Source of the DNA: DATBVX01 sp963705495 | GTDB taxonomy: Bacteria > Pseudomonadota > Gammaproteobacteria > Steroidobacterales > Steroidobacteraceae | NCBI GenBank assembly: GCA_963705495.1 | Contig: CAVPJQ010000008.1 | Coordinates: 335,080-399,079, forward strand | Reading direction: 5' to 3' | Length of the DNA: 64,000 nt | Part shown: one piece after another, positions 26,579 through 35,106 of the stretch | Layout of the letters: each line of letters begins with the position of its first letter | Numbering within the stretch: the stretch's first letter is position 1 | Made by a program: the position numbers and the translations under genes | The notes under the pieces: model-generated | Told to the model about the DNA's origin: nothing | Databases searched by the model: none | Seen by the model: the letters and a program-made list of their open reading frames with translations, nothing else

Positions 26579-27592
26579 ATGCGCCGGAAAACCATCGACG
26601 ACGTTGCCAAGGCGGCCGGCGTCGCGATCAAGACCGTTTCCCGCGTCCTCAATGACGAGCCGAATGTCAAGGAAGAGACTCGCGCACGGGTGCTCGCGGT
26701 CGTCAAGGAACTCAACTATCACCCGAGTCTTTCGGCGCGCAGCCTCGCGGGTAATCGTTCGTACCTGATCGCCCTCGTGTACGAGAATCCGAGCGCGAAC
26801 TACATCGTGGACGTACAGCACGGTGCCATGGAGCGGTGTCGCGAAGAGCGATTTCAGCTATTCGTGCATCAATGCAGCGGCCGCGGCGAGGAACTGGCGC
26901 GGGAGATCACCGGCCTGGTGGATCAGACGCGCGCCGATGGCATGGTCGTCACGCCGCCGCTCAGCGAGTCGGCGGACCTGATTGCTGCGCTCGACCAACG
27001 CTCGCTGCCTTTCGTGCGCATCGCGCCCAATGAGAAACCGCACCGCACGCCCTACGCGGACATGGACGATGAGAGCGCGGCATTCGAAATGGCTGAATAC
27101 CTGATCGGCCTCGGGCACCGACGCATCGGCTTCATCAAGGGACATCCCGAGCACTTCGCGAGCGGTCAGCGCCTGAAGGGATTTCGCGCTGCGCTTCAGC
27201 GCCACGGCATCCCTTACGAGCCCGACAACGTCAAGGACGGTCTGTTTGAGTTCGAGTCAGGACGCGAAGCTGGGCGCCAGCTCCTCACGATGGCAAAACC
27301 GCCGACCGCCATTTTCGCGAGCAACGATGACATGGCGGCGGGCGTAATGATGGTTGCACACGAAATGGGCATCGAGATTCCCAGGCAGCTATCCGTTGCC
27401 GGGTTCGACGACACGTACATCGCCAGGGCGGTATGGCCGCAGCTCACGACCGTCCATCAGCCGAGCTACGACCTCGCCTATTCCGCCACCGACCTGCTCC
27501 TGCAGATGCTCAAGACCCAAAAGGTGCCCAAACCGGTCAGGCTCGGATACCGTCTGGTCTGCCGGGCTTCGACCGCTCCCCCGTTGCCCTAG
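26579..27592 (+). CDS. LacI-family transcriptional regulator
   Basis: 337 residues. The N-terminal helix-turn-helix is textbook (TIDDVAKAAGVAIKTVSRVLNDEPNVKEETRARV, given here as the family hallmark at residues 5-38), followed by the hinge helix LSARSLAGNRS and a periplasmic-binding-protein fold (YLIALVYENPSANYI and onward; SNDDMAAGVMM; GFDDTYIARAVWPQLTTV). It lies between the GH3 and glucokinase genes, each preceded by the same palindrome, so it is the obvious repressor of both. The effector is unknown; glucose, a glucosyl oligosaccharide or a sugar phosphate would fit. Confidence 0.92.
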   Translation: MRRKTIDDVAKAAGVAIKTVSRVLNDEPNVKEETRARVLAVVKELNYHPSLSARSLAGNRSYLIALVYENPSANYIVDVQHGAMERCREERFQLFVHQCSGRGEELAREITGLVDQTRADGMVVTPPLSESADLIAALDQRSLPFVRIAPNEKPHRTPYADMDDESAAFEMAEYLIGLGHRRIGFIKGHPEHFASGQRLKGFRAALQRHGIPYEPDNVKDGLFEFESGREAGRQLLTMAKPPTAIFASNDDMAAGVMMVAHEMGIEIPRQLSVAGFDDTYIARAVWPQLTTVHQPSYDLAYSATDLLLQMLKTQKVPKPVRLGYRLVCRASTAPPLP

Positions 27593-27632
27593 CACGCTCG
27601 CCAGCCTCATTCACAAAATGTTGCGAAAAAAC

Positions 27633-27648
27633 TTGACAGCGCTGTCAC
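27633..27648. promoter_or_regulatory. LacI-family operator before glucokinase
   Basis: TTGACAGCGCTGTCAC contains the 14-base perfect palindrome TGACAGCGCTGTCA. It matches the site before the GH3 gene at 14 of 16 positions and again coincides with a perfect TTGACA -35 box. It begins 41 bases after the stop of the LacI-type gene. Confidence 0.8.
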
Positions 27649-27660
27649 AGTATTGAGAAT
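27633..27660 (+). promoter_or_regulatory. sigma-70 promoter of glucokinase gene
   Basis: -35 TTGACA at 27633-27638 and -10 GAGAAT at 27655-27660, 16 bases apart. The -35 is inside the operator, so repression by steric block is expected. The start codon is about 190 bases downstream, leaving a long leader (27667-27857) in which I see no clear structure. Confidence 0.6.
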
Positions 27661-27857
27661 CAGCACCTAGCACGAGTGGTTCAGGTGGGGCGCGGGCGTA
27701 AGCAACTCAACCAAGACGGCTGCGACCCTCCACGATCGATCGGGGCGGGTGGTTCGGCGGCTCCCCCTTATTTCCTCGCCGTCCGGATCACCCGGTCCGA
27801 GCCGACCAGCGGAGCGCTGCGATCCCGACGCGCGACTCGAGGAGTCTCGAACTGATC

Positions 27858-28859
27858 ATGAAACGCCCGCATCGAGGTGCGTTGGGCCTGATCGCCGACA
27901 TCGGGGGCACCAACATCCGCATTGCATTGACGGCCCTGAATGGCGCCGGACCGGTGCGAGTGCTGGAGCCGAAATACTTTCGCACGGCTGACTTTCGCAG
28001 CGTCCTTGAAGTCGTTCAAACCTACCTGTCGCAGGTCTCCGAAGCGCCACGCTGTGCGGCGTTTGCGCTCGCCGGAATCGTGCGTGGTGGCCAGGTGAGC
28101 ATCACCAATTGCACGTGGGATTTCTCCATCGACCAGGCACGCGAAGAACTCGGTCTCGAGCAGCTGCTGGCCGTAAATGACTTCGAGGCCATCAGCTGGG
28201 CGCTGCCGGAGCTCGGCCGCGAGGATCTCGTCAACGTCGGCGGCGAACAAGCCGCCAGCCTTCCAGCGAGCGGAACCGTTGTCGTGCTGGGGCCGGGTAC
28301 GGGCCTGGGCGTGAGCGCGCTGCAGATCAATTCCGGTGAGCCGGTCGTGTTCGCCACCGAAGGGGGACACGTCGGGCTCGCGCCGGGAGACGATGAAGAG
28401 ATGGAGGTATTGCGCTGCTTGCAGCAGCGCTTCGGGCGCGTGTCTTACGAGCGCGTGCTGTCAGGCCAGGGACTTTCCAACCTGTATTCGATTCTCTGTG
28501 CACTCGATGATCGCGAGTCCAATGGCACCAGCCCGGAACAGATCACGAGCGCGGCGCTGAGCGGCCAGGACGACATGAGCGTGCGGGCAGTGCGCCTCTT
28601 CTGTGAGCTGCTGGGTGGATTCGCGGGCGACGCCGCACTGATGTTCGGAGCTTGGGATGGCGTCTACCTGGCCGGTGGGCTGGTCACAGCGCTGATCGAC
28701 CCACTGCGCAACGGTGCCTTCCGTCAACGATTCGAGGACAAGGGCCGATTTTCACAAGTCCTGGCGTCCGTCCCGACTACAGCCATCCTGCGATCAGACC
28801 TCGGGCTGGTGGGTGCCGCCCGGGCGCTGCGGACCTCCCTCAGCAAAACTCGAAATTAG
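27858..28859 (+). CDS. glk: glucokinase
   Basis: 333 residues, the usual bacterial Glk length (about 320). ATP-binding phosphate 1 motif LIADIGGTNIRIAL at residues 11-24, catalytic aspartate in LLAVNDFEAISWALP (about D112), phosphate 2 motif VVLGPGTGLGVSAL (about 140-153), sugar-contact EGGHVGLAP and the adenosine motif GGLVTALIDPL. It phosphorylates glucose to glucose 6-phosphate in the cytoplasm. It lies downstream of the LacI-type operator and upstream of the GH17-GT2 synthase, consistent with beta-glucan turnover feeding glucose back. GGAG is 14 bases upstream of the ATG. Confidence 0.93.
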   Translation: MKRPHRGALGLIADIGGTNIRIALTALNGAGPVRVLEPKYFRTADFRSVLEVVQTYLSQVSEAPRCAAFALAGIVRGGQVSITNCTWDFSIDQAREELGLEQLLAVNDFEAISWALPELGREDLVNVGGEQAASLPASGTVVVLGPGTGLGVSALQINSGEPVVFATEGGHVGLAPGDDEEMEVLRCLQQRFGRVSYERVLSGQGLSNLYSILCALDDRESNGTSPEQITSAALSGQDDMSVRAVRLFCELLGGFAGDAALMFGAWDGVYLAGGLVTALIDPLRNGAFRQRFEDKGRFSQVLASVPTTAILRSDLGLVGAARALRTSLSKTRN

Positions 28860-28986
28860 GCGTCATCGCGCAGACTCCCGATCGACGCTGGGTCATGCTC
28901 CTCCGTAGCCGGGGGCTGCGAAGGCGATCTACGCGTCCGGATTTGGAGCGTTTCGCTGCACTGCGTGATTTTTCGCCTTGGCCCGC

Positions 28987-28992
28987 TAGAAT
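28987..28992 (+). promoter_or_regulatory. putative -10 box of GH17-GT2 gene
   Basis: TAGAAT followed by a GC-rich stretch, 30 bases before the TTG start at 29022. No good -35 is visible. The same TAGAAT plus GC discriminator occurs before the tRNA gene (34276-34281). It supports the TTG over a GTG at 28965, which would lie upstream of the transcript start. Confidence 0.4.
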
Positions 28993-29021
28993 GCGCGCCC
29001 TCGGCAGGTCGAGGTCATCAA

Positions 29022-31682
29022 TTGAGAGTCACCAACATCGTCATCGCGGTGGCGTTTGGCGCCGCGACAGTAGCGGCGTGGGCGTATGCCAATCGACCCA
29101 CGCCCGAACCCGAATGGCCTTCGCGCGTGCAGGGTTTCGCTTTCTCGCCCTATCGAGCCGGCCAGGATCCCCGCCAGGGTGACTTCCCTTCACTGGCAAA
29201 CATCGAGTCGGACCTGGCCCTGCTCGCCGGAAAGACCCACGCGGTCCGTAGCTATAGCACCGCTGGCACGTTGGGAGAGATCCCGAGGCTGGCGGCGGAG
29301 CACGGCATCAATGTCGCGCTTGGGGCATGGCTTAATAACAATATCGTGAACAATGAGGCGGAAATATCCAGAGTCATCAACCTTGCTAACAACAATAAGA
29401 ATGTCGTCCGGGTCATCGTGGGTAACGAGGCGCTGCTCCGGCAGGACATCACGATCGAGTCGTTGACTGCTTATCTCGACCGAGTGCGAGCGACCGTAGA
29501 GCAGCCGGTGAGTACGGCGGAGCCGTGGCACGTCTGGCTGCATCATCCTGAGCTGGCCGAGCATGTGGACTATCTGGCAATTCACGTGCTGCCGTATTGG
29601 GAAGGCGTGGACGTCGAGCACGCCGTCGACTTCACGGTCCTCATTGTGCGCGAGCTCACCGCAGCCTTTCCGGGCAAGCCGATCGTGATCACCGAAGTGG
29701 GCTGGCCGAGCAATGGCCGGACGCGTGAGGCAGCCGTGGCCTCTCCTTCGAACGAGGCGCTCTTCCTGCGGCGCTTTCTCGCGCGTGCCGAACAGGAGAA
29801 ATACGTCTACTACCTGATGGAGGCCTTCGACCAGCCCTGGAAAGGAGTGCAGGAAGGGGCGGTGGGCGCCTATTGGGGTGTTTACGATGCAGCCCGAAAT
29901 GCCAAGTTCGCTTTCATCGAACCCATCGTTCGAATTCCTGGCTGGCATGTTCTGGCGGGCGTCTCCGTGGGGCTGGCCGCGCTGCTGCTCGGGCTCTTCT
30001 ATATCAACAGCCGCTCATTGGCGGCGCGCGGCCGCAGTTTCCTTGCCGTGATCGTCTACGCCACCGCTACTGCGGCCGTGTGGATCGTGTACGAGTATTC
30101 GCAACAGTACCTCACCGTCACCAGCGTGGTCGTTGGCTCCCTGCTGATGATCGGCATGCTGGGCGTGATTACAGTGCTCCTGGCGGAAGCCCACGAATGG
30201 GCGGAAGCACACTGGGCGACATCCCGTCCTCGCTTGCTCACGCTGCCGCGCGACCGCCGCGCGACGCACAAGGTGTCGATCCACGTGCCGGCGCACAACG
30301 AGCCACCGCAAATGCTGATCGGAACACTCAATGCCCTGGCGGCCCTCGATTACCCGGACTACGAAGTTCTCGTCATCGACAACAATACCCGCGATGAAGC
30401 CGTGTGGCGGCCAGTGCAGGAACACTGCCAGAAGCTCGGCAGCCGCTTTCGCTTCTTCCATCTGACTCCGCTGGCGGGCTTCAAAGCTGGTGCGCTGAAT
30501 TTCGCGTTGCGCGAGACCGCGCGGGACGCCGACATCGTCGCAGCCATCGACAGCGACTACGTCGTCGCCAGCGATTGGCTCAAGGATCTGGTGCCGGTGT
30601 TCGACAACCCGCGCATGGCGATCGTGCAAGCCCCGCAGGACTATCGCGATGCGAGGGACAGCGTCTACAAAGCGATGTGCTTCGCCGAATATCGCGGGTT
30701 CTTCTGTATTGGCATGATCACTCGCAATGAGCGCAACGCGATCATCCAGCACGGCACGATGACTATCGTGCGCCGGCAGGTGCTGGACGAGGTTGGCGGC
30801 TGGGCCGAATGGTGCATTACCGAGGACGCAGAGCTCGGCTTACGCATTTTCGAACGCGGCTACGAAGCGACTTACGTGCCGCACAGCTACGGCCGCGGCC
30901 TGATTCCCGATACTTTCGCGGACTACAAGAAGCAGCGCTACCGCTGGGCTTATGGCGCCATGCAGATTCTGAAAGCCTATTCCCGGGCGCTTTTTTCCTG
31001 GCGCGCCTCGGGACTGAGTTCTGGCCAGCGCTATCACTTCATCGCGGGCTGGCTGCCGTGGCTCGCGGACGGTTTCAATCTGCTGTTCAACATTGCGGCG
31101 CTCGGTTGGGTGGTCGCCATGGTGACGGCGCCGGAACTGTTCGACCCACCATTGATGATGTTCAGCGTGCTGCCGCTCTCGCTGTTCACATTCAAGCTGA
31201 TCAAGCTCGTGCACCTCTATCGCAACTGCGTCGGCGCGAACTTGCGCCAGACGCTGGCTGCGGCACTCGCCGGGCTCGCCCTCGCCCATACGATCGGCGT
31301 CGCTACCATTCGTGGCCTCCTTACGCGTCACGAACCTTTCTTCCGCACGCCGAAACAAGCGCAACGGCATGCCTGGGTGCGTGCGGTGTCGGCGGCACGC
31401 GAGGAAGTCCTGATGATGACGGCGCTGTGGCTGGGCGCCTGGGCCGTACACCAGATACCGCTCATGCAAGGCCCGGACATGACGGTATGGCAGGTGGCAC
31501 TGCTGATCCAGTCAGTGCCCTATGCCGCGAGCCTGCTCGTATCGTCGCTGAGTGCCGCGGATCTTCCGGCGCACTTGATTGGAGAGGTCGGCTCCCCGGC
31601 CACTGTCTCGCACCGGGCCAACCCGACCGCGTCAACCGGCGGTGTCTATAGCCCGGCCTATCGCGCGCCCCAGGAAGACTGA
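29022..31682 (+). CDS. GH17-GT2 fusion, beta-(1,3)-glucan synthase (NdvB-like)
   Basis: 886 residues from a TTG with GAGGT eight bases upstream. After an N-terminal signal anchor comes a GH17 domain (about 40-310) with acid/base E136 (IVGNEALL) and nucleophile E225 (ITEVGWPS). Membrane helices (about 310-390) lead to a family 2 glycosyltransferase: VSIHVPAHNEPP, D510-S-D512, T600-E-D602 and QRYRW (638-642), then further helices at 670-840. In related proteins the cytoplasmic GT2 makes a beta-1,3-glucan, which passes through the membrane and is cleaved or branched by the periplasmic GH17 part, giving cyclic or branched beta-(1,3)(1,6) glucans. All catalytic residues are present. The exact product is not predictable. 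Confidence 0.88.
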   Translation: MRVTNIVIAVAFGAATVAAWAYANRPTPEPEWPSRVQGFAFSPYRAGQDPRQGDFPSLANIESDLALLAGKTHAVRSYSTAGTLGEIPRLAAEHGINVALGAWLNNNIVNNEAEISRVINLANNNKNVVRVIVGNEALLRQDITIESLTAYLDRVRATVEQPVSTAEPWHVWLHHPELAEHVDYLAIHVLPYWEGVDVEHAVDFTVLIVRELTAAFPGKPIVITEVGWPSNGRTREAAVASPSNEALFLRRFLARAEQEKYVYYLMEAFDQPWKGVQEGAVGAYWGVYDAARNAKFAFIEPIVRIPGWHVLAGVSVGLAALLLGLFYINSRSLAARGRSFLAVIVYATATAAVWIVYEYSQQYLTVTSVVVGSLLMIGMLGVITVLLAEAHEWAEAHWATSRPRLLTLPRDRRATHKVSIHVPAHNEPPQMLIGTLNALAALDYPDYEVLVIDNNTRDEAVWRPVQEHCQKLGSRFRFFHLTPLAGFKAGALNFALRETARDADIVAAIDSDYVVASDWLKDLVPVFDNPRMAIVQAPQDYRDARDSVYKAMCFAEYRGFFCIGMITRNERNAIIQHGTMTIVRRQVLDEVGGWAEWCITEDAELGLRIFERGYEATYVPHSYGRGLIPDTFADYKKQRYRWAYGAMQILKAYSRALFSWRASGLSSGQRYHFIAGWLPWLADGFNLLFNIAALGWVVAMVTAPELFDPPLMMFSVLPLSLFTFKLIKLVHLYRNCVGANLRQTLAAALAGLALAHTIGVATIRGLLTRHEPFFRTPKQAQRHAWVRAVSAAREEVLMMTALWLGAWAVHQIPLMQGPDMTVWQVALLIQSVPYAASLLVSSLSAADLPAHLIGEVGSPATVSHRANPTASTGGVYSPAYRAPQED

Positions 31683-31696
31683 CCCCTTATCTGTTA

Positions 31697-32566
31697 TCAG
31701 CCGCCCGCGCGGAACGTGTCGCATTTCTCCACGGCGCCGCTTTGCAGCCCAGTGCGAAACCAGCGCGTGCGCTGTTCGGCTGAGCCGTGGGTGAACGAGT
31801 CAGGCACGACGTAACCGCGCGCGTGCTTCTGGATGGTGTCGTCTCCGACCGCCGAGGCCGCGCCGAGCGCCTCCTCTACGTCGCCGGATTCCAGGATATG
31901 ACGCGACTGGTCGGCGTGATTCGCCCAGATTCCCGAGTAGCAGTCCGCCTGCAGTTCCAGGAGCACTGACAGAGCGTTGGCGTCGCGTTCCGAGCTGCGC
32001 TCCTGTGCAGCGCGCACCTTGTCCGAGGTGCCGAGCAGATTCTGAACGTGGTGGCCCACCTCGTGCGCGAGAACATAGGCCCGCGCGAAGTCACCCGGTG
32101 CGGCGAATTTTTCCTGCAGCTCCTGGTAGAAACTGAGGTCGATGTAGACCTTGCGGTCGAGTGGGCAATAGAAAGGGCCGACACTCGCGCCGGCGCGCCC
32201 ACAGCTGGTTTGCGCCACCTCTGTGAACAAAGCGAGTTTCGGCGGCACGTATTGCAGGCCGTGCTCGGCGAACAGCGCCGTCCAGGTGTCTTCCGTATCC
32301 GCCAGCACCACAGAGGCGAAATCCGCGACCTCGTCTTCGGGGCTGCCGGTTTGCCGCACCCCCGGCTCCGGCGGCGGGGGCGTCTGTACCTGCGAGTTCT
32401 CTACGGTTTGAACCAGGCCCAGCATGACGCGCGGATCGATGCCGAAGGCCCAGCCGAGCAACACCACCACGATCGTACCGATGCCAATCTTGGCCCCGGC
32501 GCCGCCCATTGGACTGCCGCGATAGTCCTCGACGTTGTCACTGCGTCGTCCTTCTCTCCAGCGCAT
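31697..32566 (-). CDS. ypfJ: YpfJ-family neutral zinc metallopeptidase
   Basis: 289 residues from ATG 32566 with GGAG about 12 bases upstream; E. coli YpfJ is of similar length. MRWREGRRSDNVEDYRG is the family's start. One membrane helix follows (GIGTIVVVLLGWAFGID), then a Gln/Pro linker and the peptidase domain with zinc motif HEVGHH and downstream E in ERDANALSVLLELQADCY. The YpfJ/KPN_02809 family is widespread but of unknown substrate. It ends 14 bases from the convergent glucan synthase. Confidence 0.9.
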   Translation of the reverse strand: MRWREGRRSDNVEDYRGSPMGGAGAKIGIGTIVVVLLGWAFGIDPRVMLGLVQTVENSQVQTPPPPEPGVRQTGSPEDEVADFASVVLADTEDTWTALFAEHGLQYVPPKLALFTEVAQTSCGRAGASVGPFYCPLDRKVYIDLSFYQELQEKFAAPGDFARAYVLAHEVGHHVQNLLGTSDKVRAAQERSSERDANALSVLLELQADCYSGIWANHADQSRHILESGDVEEALGAASAVGDDTIQKHARGYVVPDSFTHGSAEQRTRWFRTGLQSGAVEKCDTFRAGG

Positions 32567-32671
32567 GGCGGCATCTCCAATTGCAGCGGGGAGGGCGATC
32601 CTAGCGGACATGCCTGAAGTGGTCACTTGCCCTGAAGTGCCGAGGACGGTCGCGCCGCGCCAAACCGCAGC

Positions 32672-33709
32672 TCAGCTCTTCAGTTCCTGCGGCACCAATT
32701 GAATCGCGTGCACGCGCGTGCCGCGCAGGACGCTGAGCTCGAGCGCCTCTCCGAGCGGCCAGTGACTGAGAAAGCGATGCAGGGCATCGATACTCTGGAT
32801 CGGTGCATGACCCGCTCCAACGATCAGGTCGCCCATGCGCAGATCGGTCTGTGCTGTCGGGCTGGCGCGTTCGATCGAGATGATTTCGACCGCCTGGTGG
32901 ACCTGCAGGCCGAGGGCGCGCACTAGGCGCCGGTCGAGCGGGCGGTCACGACCAGAAATGCCGAGGTACACGCGGCGCACGCGTCCGTGGGACAGGATTT
33001 CGCCCAGCACCCAATGCGCGGTGGGCGCGGGCACCGAAAAACCGATCCCTTGTGCAACCGCGATGATGGCGGTGTTGATGCCAGCAACGTGCCCTCGTGC
33101 ATCGACGAGTGGGCCGCCGGAGTTGCCGGGATTCAGCGGCGCGGTGTGTTGAACGATGTCCTCGATGAGGCGGCCGCGCCGGCTGCGCAAGGCCCGGCCG
33201 AGTGCGCTAACCACCCCGGCCGAAACCGTGGACTGAAATCCGTACGGATTGCCGACTGCGATGACGAGTTGTCCGACGCGAAGCGGATCGCGCGGCGAGA
33301 GAGTGGCGCTCGGAAGCCCTGAAGCCAGAGCGCGCACCACTGCCAGATCGGTCGCCTCGTCCTCGCCGACAACTTCAGCAGCGACGCTACGCCCATCGAC
33401 GAATGCCACGCGCACGTGTCGTGCGCCATTCACGACGTGCTGGTTGGTCAGGAGGTATCCATCAGGTGTGATGACGACACCGGAGCCGGCGCCATCCGCC
33501 TGTTCCCGCTCCGTGGTGTGACGCCCGACCTGGATGCTCACAACCGCGGGGCCCACGCGGTTTACGGCGCCGATGACCGCCTTGGAATAAGCATCCAGCG
33601 CTTCAATTTCGTCTTCAGGCAGTGGGCTCGATGGCGCCTGCGCTGGGCCGGGTTCGCCATCCAGAACATCGTCGGCGGCGACAGCTGAAAGGAATGCAGA
33701 ACTAGGCAT
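32672..33709 (-). CDS. HtrA-like trypsin-type serine protease with one PDZ domain
   Basis: 345 residues from ATG 33709; an in-frame GTG at 33730 is possible. The S1C triad is complete: His in LTNQHVVN, Asp in ATDLAVVR and Ser in PGNSGGPLVD. One PDZ domain follows (YLGISGRDRPLDRRLVRALGL through VLRGTRVHAIQL). No clear signal peptide is visible, although a few hydrophobic residues start the chain (SSAFLSAVAA), so it may act in the cytoplasm, unlike the DegP-type protein at 55764-57110. It is about 50 residues shorter than DegS-like proteins. Confidence 0.85.
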   Translation of the reverse strand: MPSSAFLSAVAADDVLDGEPGPAQAPSSPLPEDEIEALDAYSKAVIGAVNRVGPAVVSIQVGRHTTEREQADGAGSGVVITPDGYLLTNQHVVNGARHVRVAFVDGRSVAAEVVGEDEATDLAVVRALASGLPSATLSPRDPLRVGQLVIAVGNPYGFQSTVSAGVVSALGRALRSRRGRLIEDIVQHTAPLNPGNSGGPLVDARGHVAGINTAIIAVAQGIGFSVPAPTAHWVLGEILSHGRVRRVYLGISGRDRPLDRRLVRALGLQVHQAVEIISIERASPTAQTDLRMGDLIVGAGHAPIQSIDALHRFLSHWPLGEALELSVLRGTRVHAIQLVPQELKS

Positions 33710-33933
33710 CCGAAGCACCAATGAAAGCACGTGGGATGCAAGTAACTGGGGCGGGGCGCGCCCGTTACAAGAGGTGAGGAGATTCGAGTCGGGTGTCAGG
33801 CCCGACAGGCGGGGTGCAAAGGGGGCAGGTAGCCCCGCAGACCGCCGGACCCAGGAACTGCCAATCCGCGGCGTGGATCGGGGTTTGCGATCAGTTCCTC
33901 AAGGCCGGCGATCTGCGGGCGCATTCGGATCAG
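33710..33933. other. intergenic region between HtrA-like and PsiF genes
   Basis: 224 bases, rich in inverted repeats. AGGAACTG (33853-33860) pairs with CAGTTCCT (33892-33899), enclosing ATCC/GGAT. No open frame with a ribosome site and no poly-T run were found. It could hold a structured 3' end for psiF or a small RNA, but no known family is recognised. Confidence 0.35.
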
Positions 33934-34137
33934 TTACTTCTTGCCCTCACGGCACTCCTTGATCGCCTTGGTGCGCGCATCGCCGGTCAGCTTCTTGCTG
34001 TCGGCTGCCTTCTCGCAGGCTTTCTGGGAGTGATCCATGCTGGTGCCGCTGGACGTGGCGGGCTGATCGGCCGCGAACGCGGCGGCACCGCCGAGTGCCA
34101 GGGTCGCAGCAATCGCGACTGCAGACAGATACTTCAT
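33934..34137 (-). CDS. PsiF-repeat protein, secreted
   Basis: 67 residues. GAGGAAG lies seven bases before the ATG. A Sec signal (MKYLSAVAIAATLALGGAAAFA) is followed by one PsiF repeat: KACEKAADSKKLTGDARTKAIKEC. E. coli PsiF has two repeats and is induced by phosphate starvation; this one carries a single copy. The function of the family is not known. The gene stands alone, divergent from the tRNA. Confidence 0.82.
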   Translation of the reverse strand: MKYLSAVAIAATLALGGAAAFAADQPATSSGTSMDHSQKACEKAADSKKLTGDARTKAIKECREGKK

Positions 34138-34275
34138 AAGTAGACTTCCTCACCGTGTCGAAACTCACCGCAGATATTCGCGGCCCGCACACCATAGGCG
34201 CCCCTCGCTGAGGTGGCTCTTGCCAGCGGATTAACTCGCGTTAATGACGGGCCGTTTGTCGCGATGATGACTTGC

Positions 34276-34281
34276 TAGAAT
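34276..34281 (+). promoter_or_regulatory. -10 box of tRNA-Ile gene
   Basis: TAGAAT followed by a GC-rich discriminator, nine bases before the mature tRNA 5' end. A -35 match is weak (TTTGTC at 34255-34260, spacing 15). Confidence 0.4.
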
Positions 34282-34290
34282 CGCGCCGTC

Positions 34291-34364
<74 letters not shown>

Positions 34365-34393
34365 GTCCTTTGTCCACGGCTTCTCAGTGATGT

Positions 34394-35017
34394 ATGCGCA
34401 CTAGATGGACTTCTGGAATTCGCGCAGTCGATACCCTGCGCATGGTCCTTGCCTTGCTGGTGCTGACGCTCTCAACCAGTGTCGCGGTTGCCGGCGCGCC
34501 GGAAAGTACGTGGGCAGCGACCTTCTACGTCGCACAGGTCTCGAGTGAGGACCGGTGGGAGAACGTATTCTTCAATCCTGTTTTTGCTGACTATGTCGAT
34601 GACTACCTGCTCGTCGCGGCGCTCTCGAAACGGTATGCGCTGCTGCGCGACGGCGCACTGCAACTCGAGGCCGAGGGGCAAGTCGCCTATGTGTTGAGCG
34701 ATCAACACTACTGGCAGCTCAACGCCGCGCCGCTCGTGGTGCGCTGGCAGCAGTTCCCCTGGAACCATACGGTCGCAACCTCCGCGGCGTTCGGTCTCGG
34801 GCTCTCCTACGCGACGCAGCTGCCCGAGCTCGAGGTGCAACTCGAGGGCGCAAGCGAGCAGCTGCTGGTCTACTGGGTCGCCGAAATCACGGCTGGCCCG
34901 CCAGAGGCTTCCTGGGTGGTGTCCCTGCGCCTGCACCACCGCTCGGTGGCTTATGGATTGTTTGGCGATGAAGGAGGAATGAACGCCCTGGGCCTGGGCG
35001 TGCGCTACACGTTCTAG
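34394..35017 (+). CDS. small outer-membrane beta-barrel protein (PagL-like shape)
   Basis: 207 residues. A Sec signal ends near STSVAVAGA. The mature part alternates polar and hydrophobic residues as in a beta-barrel and ends in the C-terminal aromatic (GLGVRYTF) recognised by the BAM machinery. The size and late element SLRLHHRSVAYGLFGDEGG resemble PagL/acyloxyacyl-hydrolase-type barrels, but the catalytic His-Ser pair of PagL is not clearly conserved, so no enzyme function is claimed. It follows the tRNA gene by 29 bases. The second ATG at 34442 is an alternative start. Confidence 0.65.
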   Translation: MRTRWTSGIRAVDTLRMVLALLVLTLSTSVAVAGAPESTWAATFYVAQVSSEDRWENVFFNPVFADYVDDYLLVAALSKRYALLRDGALQLEAEGQVAYVLSDQHYWQLNAAPLVVRWQQFPWNHTVATSAAFGLGLSYATQLPELEVQLEGASEQLLVYWVAEITAGPPEASWVVSLRLHHRSVAYGLFGDEGGMNALGLGVRYTF

Positions 35018-35106
35018 GCTTCGATCCCATCGGCCCCTGTTTTCGGATTGCCTGAACGGCGATCTGGTTGAGATGATGTAGCTGAGCCCTCACTCAGTAG
35101 CACCCC

